18,030 bases of DNA from JBQTIQ01 sp052387955. GTDB taxonomy: Bacteria > Actinomycetota > Acidimicrobiia > Acidimicrobiales > JACDCH01. Position numbers and translations under genes: made by a program. Positions within the stretch are counted from its first letter, which is position 1, and every line of letters starts with the position of its first letter. Where the stretch lies: NCBI GenBank assembly GCA_052387955.1, contig JBQTIQ010000025.1, forward strand, positions 1 through 18,030, written 5' to 3'. The notes below the pieces were generated by a model that was given only the letters and a program-made list of their open reading frames with translations, did no database searches and had not been told where the DNA came from. Below are positions 12,463 to 18,030 of the stretch, in pieces.

Positions 12463-14739
12463 ATGGCCGTCACCGCCTCGACCCCGATCGAGCTCGTGGA
12501 GCAGGTCTACAGCCGCCTGCCGGAGCGGGCCGCGCTGGGCCGCGAACGGATGGGGCGGCCGCTGACCCTGGCGGAGAAGATCCTGGTCAACCACCTACGC
12601 GACCCCCAGGGCCAGGAGCTCGACCGAGGCCGCAGCTACGCCGACTTCGACCCCGACCGGGTCGCCATGCAGGACGCCACCGCCCAGATGGCGCTGCTCC
12701 AGTTCATGACCGCAGGGTTGTCGGAAGCGGCGGTGCCGTCGACGGTGCACTGCGACCACCTGATCCAGGCCAAGGTGGCGGCCGGCATCGACCTGCGCTT
12801 CGCCCTCGACGTCAACAGCGAGGTGTACGACTTCCTGCGCACGGTCTCGGCCAAGTACGGCATCGGGTTCTGGAAGCCGGGCTCGGGCATCATCCACCAG
12901 GTCGTGCTCGAGAACTACGCCTTCCCCGGCGGCATGATGATCGGCACCGACAGCCATACCCCCAACGCCGGCGGCCTGGGCATGGTCGCCATCGGCGTCG
13001 GCGGCGCCGACGCCGTGGACGTGATGACCGGCTTCCCGTTCAACGTGCGCTGGCCCAAGCTCATCGGCGTGCACCTCAGCGGCTCGCTGTCGGGATGGAC
13101 GTCGCCCAAGGACGTCATCCTGCGGGTGGCCGAGGTGCTCACCGTGAAGGGCGGTACCGGTGCCATCGTCGAGTACTTCGGTCCCGGAGCCGACACGATC
13201 ACCGCCACCGGGAAGGGCACGATCTGCAACATGGGGGCCGAGATCGGCGCCACCACGTCGCTGTTCGCTTTCGACGACAACATGGCCGCCTACCTCGAGG
13301 CGACCCGCCGGCCCGAGACGGCGGCGGCGGCCCGGGCCGTCGCCGGCGACCTGCGCCCCGACGCCGAGGTCTGGGACGACCCCGGTCGGTACTTCGACGA
13401 GGTCATCGAAGTCGACCTGTCGACCTTGAAGCCGATGATAAACGGGCCCGACACCCCGGACCTGGCTCACCAGGCCGGCGAGGTCGGCGCCTGGGCCCGC
13501 GAGCACGACGTGCCCACCGAGGTGGCCTCGGCCCTGGTCGGGTCGTGCACCAACTCGTCCTACGAGGACATCACCCGTGCCGCCTCTATCGCCCGGCAGG
13601 CATCGGCTCGGGGCCTCAAGGCCAGGACCCAGCTGCTCATCACCCCCGGGTCCGAGCAGGTACGGGCCACCATCGAACGTGACGGGCTGCTCGCTGACCT
13701 CGAGGCCATCGGCGGCACCGTGCTGGCCAACGCCTGCGGGCCCTGCATCGGCCAATGGGACCGGACCGACCTCGATCCCTCCACGGTCAACACCATCGTC
13801 AACAGCTACAACCGCAACTTCCCCAAGCGCAACGACGGCAACGCCAACACCAAGGCGTTCGTCACGTCGCCCGACCTGGTCATCGCCTACGCCCTGTCGG
13901 GCACCCTCGACTTCGACCCCACCGCCGACGAGCTCGTCAACGACGCCGGCGAGGCGGTCCGCCTCGACCCGCCGGTGGGGATCGACCTTCCGCCCGCCGG
14001 GTTCGATCCCGGCGAATCGGGCTTCGAACAGGCTCCAGCCGACGGCGGCGGCATCGAGGTCGTCGTGGCGCCCGACAGCGACCGCCTCCAGCTCCTGGAG
14101 CCGTTCCCGGCGTGGGACGGCGAGGACTACATCGACCTGCCGATCCTGATGAAGGCGAAAGGCAAGTGCACCACCGACCACATCTCGGCCGCCGGGAAGT
14201 GGCTGCGGTACCGGGGCCATCTCGAGAACATCTCGGGCAACCTGTTCCTCGGCGTGATCAACGCCTACACCGGCGACGCCGGCCAGGGCAAGGACCCCCT
14301 GTCGGGCCGCACCGTCCCCTACCCCACCATCGCCCAGCACCTGCACGAGCAGGGGGTGCCGTGGTGCGCGGTCGGCGACGAGAACTACGGCGAGGGCTCG
14401 TCGCGGGAGCACGCGGCCATGGAACCCCGCTTCCGCAACGGGGCGGCGGTGTTCGCCCGCAGCTTCGCTCGGATCCACGAGACCAACCTCAAGAAGCAGG
14501 GCATGCTGGCCCTCACGTTCGCCGACCCGGCGACGTACGAGCTGATCGACGAGGACGACCGCATCTCGGTCCTCGGTCTCGCCGACCTCGCCCCCGACCA
14601 GCCGGTGCGGTGCCGCATCACCAAGCCCGACGGCTCCACCGTCGACTTCGAGTGCACCCAGACCTTCAGTCCCGAGCAGATCGATTGGTTCCGGGCCGGC
14701 TCCGCCCTCAACATCATCCGCCGCAAGCAGCTCAGCTGA
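12463..14739 (+). CDS. acn: Aconitate hydratase, mitochondrial-type
   Basis: A 758-residue [4Fe-4S] enzyme interconverting citrate and isocitrate in the TCA cycle. Family motifs in order: QDATAQMALLQF, PSTVHCDHLI, GSGIIHQVVLENYAFPG, GTDSHTPNAGGLGM, GGADAVDVMTG, SLSGWTSPKDVIL, VKGGTGAIVEYFGPG, ICNMGAEIGATTS. The cluster cysteines are C362 (GSCTNSS), C425 and C428 (ACGPCIG). The swivel domain carries the substrate motif GSSREHAAMEPR from 645. Length and motif wording follow the mitochondrial aconitase group (about 750-780) rather than the longer AcnA/IRP1 type (about 890) usual in actinomycetes. ATG 12463 has AGGAG upstream with a 10-nt spacer. The open frame extends upstream to 11857, but that part overlaps the topoisomerase and has no aconitase similarity. 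Stands alone. Confidence 0.96.
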   Translation: MAVTASTPIELVEQVYSRLPERAALGRERMGRPLTLAEKILVNHLRDPQGQELDRGRSYADFDPDRVAMQDATAQMALLQFMTAGLSEAAVPSTVHCDHLIQAKVAAGIDLRFALDVNSEVYDFLRTVSAKYGIGFWKPGSGIIHQVVLENYAFPGGMMIGTDSHTPNAGGLGMVAIGVGGADAVDVMTGFPFNVRWPKLIGVHLSGSLSGWTSPKDVILRVAEVLTVKGGTGAIVEYFGPGADTITATGKGTICNMGAEIGATTSLFAFDDNMAAYLEATRRPETAAAARAVAGDLRPDAEVWDDPGRYFDEVIEVDLSTLKPMINGPDTPDLAHQAGEVGAWAREHDVPTEVASALVGSCTNSSYEDITRAASIARQASARGLKARTQLLITPGSEQVRATIERDGLLADLEAIGGTVLANACGPCIGQWDRTDLDPSTVNTIVNSYNRNFPKRNDGNANTKAFVTSPDLVIAYALSGTLDFDPTADELVNDAGEAVRLDPPVGIDLPPAGFDPGESGFEQAPADGGGIEVVVAPDSDRLQLLEPFPAWDGEDYIDLPILMKAKGKCTTDHISAAGKWLRYRGHLENISGNLFLGVINAYTGDAGQGKDPLSGRTVPYPTIAQHLHEQGVPWCAVGDENYGEGSSREHAAMEPRFRNGAAVFARSFARIHETNLKKQGMLALTFADPATYELIDEDDRISVLGLADLAPDQPVRCRITKPDGSTVDFECTQTFSPEQIDWFRAGSALNIIRRKQLS

Positions 14740-15076
14740 GTAGTCGTCCTCACTCCTGGTCGACGCAGTTCTGCTCGTGCTGGCCCGGCGGCGTGAAGGT
14801 CTGCGGGCACTCGCACAACTGCATCGATCGCTTCGCTCGCTCCGTTGCGGCGAGCTTGATGGCGCCCGCCTTCGGCGGGCTCGAACGCCTTCGGGCGGCC
14901 AAGCCACCCTCCGGCGAATATGCGGGGGTGCCCCCCGCACCCCCAGCGGCTGCGCCGTACAGGACGTCTGACCGACGCACTCAAGTGCGGCGAACAAGGC
15001 CGGCCCGGGCTCTCGGTCGATCGCATGCCGTTCTTGAGCCCGAAAGGGGCCCGGTGCCAGCGCCGGCCGGGAGACG
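14740..15076. other. Hairpin-rich intergenic region after acn
   Basis: This 337-bp stretch has no convincing gene and several small perfect stems. CTCGC/GCGAG is at 14836-14854. GCCCGCC-TTC-GGCGGGC is at 14864-14880. CGCC-TTCG-GGCG, a UUCG-type tetraloop, is at 14886-14897. GGGGGTGC-CCCCC-GCACCCCC is at 14924-14944. The cluster of four within about 110 bp suggests a terminator region or a dispersed intergenic repeat rather than a promoter. No T-run follows any stem. Confidence 0.6.
14750..14824 (-). CDS. Doubtful 24-residue Cys/His-containing ORF
   Basis: A tiny reading frame from ATG 14824 to TGA 14750. It contains CECPQTF near its start and HEQNC near its end, giving a C-x-C...H-x2-C arrangement that could bind a metal. 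There is no ribosome binding site, and the opposite strand of the same bases also reads as a Cys/His-rich peptide (FCSCWPGG...CGHSHNC), so the pattern may be an accident of composition. Listed only because the spacing is unusual; I do not recognise it. Confidence 0.15.
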   Translation of the reverse strand: MQLCECPQTFTPPGQHEQNCVDQE

Positions 15077-17887
15077 ATGACACCGGGACCGGGGCGCTTC
15101 GGTGACGACGTGCTCGTGGGCCGTCGGCGCGAGATGGACGTCCTGCGGGCCTGGCTGGGCGTGGCCCGGGCCGGCTCGGGCCGTCTGGTCGTGTGCGCCG
15201 GTGAGCCCGGGATTGGCAAGACCCGTCTTGCCCAAGAGGTCGCCGGCGTCGCTCTGGCCGCGGGGAGCGCCGTGGCCTGGGGCCGCTGTTCCGAAATCGA
15301 AGGCGCACCGCCGTTCTGGCCGTGGCGTCAGGTCCTGCGCTCCCTCGGAGCCGACCCGGGGACGGTCGTTGCCGCCGACTCGCCCGAGGACCGGTTCCGG
15401 GTGGTCGACGACCTCACCGAAGCGGTGCGCGCCGCGGCCGGTACCGACGGCCTGGTCGTCATCCTCGACGACATCCACTGGGCCGACGCGCCCTCGCTCC
15501 TGGTGCTGCGCCACCTCGGGGAGCGGATCGCGGTCACGCCGTTGCTCGTCCTGGCCACATGCCGTGACCCGGCGCCGGTCGAGACCGTGCGGGGGATGCT
15601 CGCCGAGCTGCTGCGCTCACCGGCCTTCGAGCGTCTCGACCTGCGCGGCTTCGACCTGGACGAGGTGCTTGTCCAGCTCTCGAGCGCGTCGAGCGGCGAG
15701 CCCGGGCCCGACGCCGGCGCCGTGCTCGACGTCACCGGCGGCAACCCGTTGTTCGTCCGAGAGATCGCCCGGGCGGTGAGGGACGGTACGTGGCGCCCGG
15801 ACCGGCCGCCCGGCAGCGTGCTCGACGTCGTCGGCGCCCGGCTCGAGCGGGTGTCGGCCGGGTGCCGGAGGTTGGTGCAGGCAGCCGCGATCGTGGGGCG
15901 CGACTTCCCGGTCGCCCTGGTGGCGGCGGCATTGGGAGAGCCGGTCACGAGTGACCTCCCGTTCGTCGACGAAGCCATCGCCGCCGGCCTGGTCGACCGG
16001 GTAGGCGACGTCGGCGACTACCGGTTCGTGCACGCGCTCACCCGGGACGCGGTCGAGGCTTCGCTCACGACGGCGGAGGCCGTCGCCCTGCACCGCGCCG
16101 TCGCCGTGGCGACGGCGGCACGCTTCGCCGACGACCTCTCCGAACACCTCGCCGACATAGCCCGGCACTGGGCCGCGCTCGCTCCCTACGGCGAGGCCGT
16201 CACCGCCCGGGCCTGGGCCATCCGGGCGGCTGACAACGCGGTACGGCGCCTCGCCTACGAGGACGGCGCCCGGCTCTACCGCGCCGCCTTGAGCGCCGAC
16301 GCCGCGCCCCTGCCCCACGCCGAGCGCAGCCGCGCCGAGGTGGCGCTGGGCCGTGCGAGCTACCTGGCCGGCGACCTTGCCGGTTGCGTGGTGGCCGCCA
16401 CCGCGGCGGCGGCCACGGCGCGCGCCGCCCGGGACCCGGGCCTCCTGGCGGCCGCCGCCCTCGTGCTCGAAGCAACACCTGACCCCGCGGTCAATGCCGT
16501 CACCCGACAGCTGTGCGACGAGGCCGTGGCCGGCCTCGGCGGCCACGGCCACGACGCCTTCCGGGCACGACTGCTGGCCCAGCGGAGCCATCTCGCCTTC
16601 TACGACGGCGAGCAGGACCGCGTCGAGTCGTTGAGTGCGGCCGCCCTCGATCTCGCCCGGCGCTCAGGTGACGACCGTGCGCTCGTCGACGCCCTGCACG
16701 CCCGCCAGGAGGCGTGCCCGGGACCGTCGGGCCGGGACGAGCGGCTGGGCCTGGCCGACGAGATGTTGATGCTGGCGGTCCGCACCGACAGCCCCCGGAC
16801 CGCCATGTGGGGTGAGCTGTGGCGGATCGAAGCCCTGATCGAGAGCGGACGGCTGGCGGCGGCGGCCGACGAGCTCCCCGCGCTGCACGTCGCCGTCGAA
16901 CGAGTCGGCGGGCCCGTCAGCGCCTGGCACCACGACCGGGTCACAGCCTGCGTGGCCCAAGCCCAGGGACGCTTCGCCGAGGCCGAGGCCGTCGCTCGCC
17001 GCGGGTTCGACCGGATGCGGGCGGTCGAGCCTGGTCCTGCGACCGGCGCCTACTTCGCGCTCCAGTGCGCGCTCGCCAGCCACGTCGACGCCGACGATGA
17101 CGCCACGGCACTCACCCAGTCGCCGTTCCAACCGCTGCCCCGGTTCCGCACCATGGCCCGGCTGTCACGGGCGTTCCTGCTCCTGCGAGCCGGGCTCCCC
17201 GACCAGGCCGCCGTCTGCTACCAGCAGGCGGGGCCGATCGAGGCCTGGTCACTGCCTGTGTTCTTCCGGGTGCCTGGGTACGTCTACGGCACCCTGGCGG
17301 CGGCCGATCTCGGTCACCACGGCGACGTCGCCGCCCTGCTCGACCGGCTGGAGGACTTCCGGGGTGAGCACGCGGCCGGCAACGACGTCTTCTACCTGGG
17401 CCCGGTCGAGCTCACCCTCGGCCGTGGCGCTGCCGCGCTCGGCCGCCACCACCAGGCGGTCGACGACCTGGAGGCGGCGGTCGAACAGTCCGCCCGGGCC
17501 GGGGCGCCCGGCTTCATGGCCGAGGCCTCCTTCCACCTCGCCGCCGCGCTGCTGGTGCGCAACGGTCCCGACGACAACGACCGCGCCGCGTCCGCCGCCG
17601 GCGACGCCGACCGCCTGGCCCGCGCCCTGGGCATGTCGGCCTACGTCGAGCGCACCGCCGCGCTGGTGGCCCGGGTGGGCGACGGGAAGCGGGCCCCCTT
17701 GAGCCGGCGGGAGGCAGAGGTCGCCGCCCTGGTCGCCGAGGGCCTCACCAACCGACAGATCGCCGGGCGGCTCGTCATCTCCGAGCGCACCGCCCAGAAC
17801 CACGTGCAGCACATCCTCACCAAGCTCGGCGTGGCCAACCGCACCGAGCTCGGCGCCTGGTACCACGCCCGTGTCGGGAGCCGGTGA
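15077..17887 (+). CDS. LAL-family (MalT-like) AAA-ATPase/LuxR transcriptional regulator
   Basis: A 936-residue large ATP-binding LuxR regulator, cytoplasmic and DNA-binding. Residues about 12-300 form the AAA/STAND ATPase: VGRRREMDVL at 14-23, Walker A GEPGIGKT at 42-49, Walker B VVILDDIHWAD with D131-D132, and VTGGNPLFVREI (a GxP-type motif). Residues about 390-860 are Ala-rich helical repeats of TPR type, expected to sense a ligand or partner. The C-terminal LuxR helix-turn-helix is LSRREAEVAALVAEGLTNRQ through LGVANRTELGAW (875-928). Length is typical (850-1000). The ATG has GGGAG very close upstream. No receiver domain, so not a two-component regulator. In this family the target is often an adjacent gene; a small dyad and -10 precede the next gene. 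The effector is unknown. Confidence 0.93.
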   Translation: MTPGPGRFGDDVLVGRRREMDVLRAWLGVARAGSGRLVVCAGEPGIGKTRLAQEVAGVALAAGSAVAWGRCSEIEGAPPFWPWRQVLRSLGADPGTVVAADSPEDRFRVVDDLTEAVRAAAGTDGLVVILDDIHWADAPSLLVLRHLGERIAVTPLLVLATCRDPAPVETVRGMLAELLRSPAFERLDLRGFDLDEVLVQLSSASSGEPGPDAGAVLDVTGGNPLFVREIARAVRDGTWRPDRPPGSVLDVVGARLERVSAGCRRLVQAAAIVGRDFPVALVAAALGEPVTSDLPFVDEAIAAGLVDRVGDVGDYRFVHALTRDAVEASLTTAEAVALHRAVAVATAARFADDLSEHLADIARHWAALAPYGEAVTARAWAIRAADNAVRRLAYEDGARLYRAALSADAAPLPHAERSRAEVALGRASYLAGDLAGCVVAATAAAATARAARDPGLLAAAALVLEATPDPAVNAVTRQLCDEAVAGLGGHGHDAFRARLLAQRSHLAFYDGEQDRVESLSAAALDLARRSGDDRALVDALHARQEACPGPSGRDERLGLADEMLMLAVRTDSPRTAMWGELWRIEALIESGRLAAAADELPALHVAVERVGGPVSAWHHDRVTACVAQAQGRFAEAEAVARRGFDRMRAVEPGPATGAYFALQCALASHVDADDDATALTQSPFQPLPRFRTMARLSRAFLLLRAGLPDQAAVCYQQAGPIEAWSLPVFFRVPGYVYGTLAAADLGHHGDVAALLDRLEDFRGEHAAGNDVFYLGPVELTLGRGAAALGRHHQAVDDLEAAVEQSARAGAPGFMAEASFHLAAALLVRNGPDDNDRAASAAGDADRLARALGMSAYVERTAALVARVGDGKRAPLSRREAEVAALVAEGLTNRQIAGRLVISERTAQNHVQHILTKLGVANRTELGAWYHARVGSR

Positions 17888-17912
17888 CCGGCATTGAGTG
17901 CTGCGATGGGTG

Positions 17913-17950
17913 ATCCGGCGGATGCCCGGGCACGGCCGCTTCCTTAGCGT
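17913..17950 (+). promoter_or_regulatory. Candidate LAL-regulated promoter with small dyad
   Basis: ATCCG-G-CGGAT (17913-17923) is a perfect 11-bp dyad, flanked less perfectly by GGG and CCC. It ends 21 bp before TAGCGT (17945-17950), a TAnnnT-type -10 element, so the dyad sits where an activator would contact RNA polymerase around -35. No good -35 hexamer is seen, which fits an activator-dependent promoter. Assigning it to the upstream LAL protein is inference. Confidence 0.35.
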
Positions 17951-17990
17951 GGCGCTTGCGGCTGACAGGCCGCCGGACGAGGAGGAAGCC

Positions 17991-18030
17991 ATGAAGTGGA
18001 TCACGATCGCCAGCCCGCCCTTCGAGACGA
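17991..18030 (+). CDS. Unidentified protein, first 13 codons only
   Basis: The ATG has an ideal ribosome site (GGAGG, 5-nt spacer) and reads MKWITIASPPFET before the window ends. It begins 103 bp after the LAL regulator stop, on the same strand, and is a likely target of that regulator. Too little is present to assign a family. Confidence 0.6.
   Translation, partial: MKWITIASPPFET

Noticed and set aside
12595..15219. 874-residue minus-strand frame opposite aconitase
   Set aside because: A GC-driven antisense shadow of a clearly real gene, with low-complexity Gly/Asp/Val composition and no recognisable domain.

Overview
The window is very GC-rich with GTG-heavy starts, short or overlapping gene junctions and a long LuxR-type ATPase regulator. 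This points to an actinomycete-type chromosome (Actinomycetota, possibly Acidimicrobiia-like; the class is a guess, since nothing here fixes it). No rRNA, tRNA, CRISPR array or prophage was found.

Layout. Positions 1-169 hold the start of a truncated-by-window IS630-type transposase and a probable IS end. Positions 214-2904 hold two peptidoglycan precursor enzymes, murF (minus) and ddl (plus), divergent around a 159-bp control region. MurF adds the D-Ala-D-Ala made by Ddl to UDP-MurNAc-tripeptide, so the pair forms one metabolic step. Positions 3015-3950 (minus) encode a DUF559 (Vsr-like) protein with an AbiEi-like N-terminus. Upstream of it, 3984-4415, lies a non-coding tandem array of about six imperfect hairpin repeats with a period near 58 bp.

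The most interesting block is 4426-11197: a TetR regulator facing a four-gene operon. The operon encodes a fatty acyl-CoA reductase fused to a HAD-IB phosphatase-like domain, a zinc MDR alcohol dehydrogenase, a divergent lactate-racemase (LarA, DUF2088) homologue, and a PlsC-type acyltransferase. Junctions are a 4-bp overlap, direct abutment and a 4-bp overlap, so these four genes are almost certainly co-translated. A perfect 16-bp dyad covers the tetR start and both candidate -10 elements of apparently leaderless divergent promoters. Reduction of an acyl thioester, a second redox step, a possible stereochemical step and acyl transfer suggest synthesis or remodelling of an unusual lipid. I cannot name the product, and I do not recognise this set as a described pathway.

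Positions 11264-12316 encode a type IB topoisomerase and 12463-14739 a mitochondrial-type aconitase. The 337-bp gap after it is a hairpin-rich stretch with a possible tiny Cys-rich ORF. Positions 15077-17887 encode a 936-residue LAL-family (MalT-like) regulator, followed by a promoter-like region with a small dyad and the first 13 codons of an unidentified gene cut by the window end.
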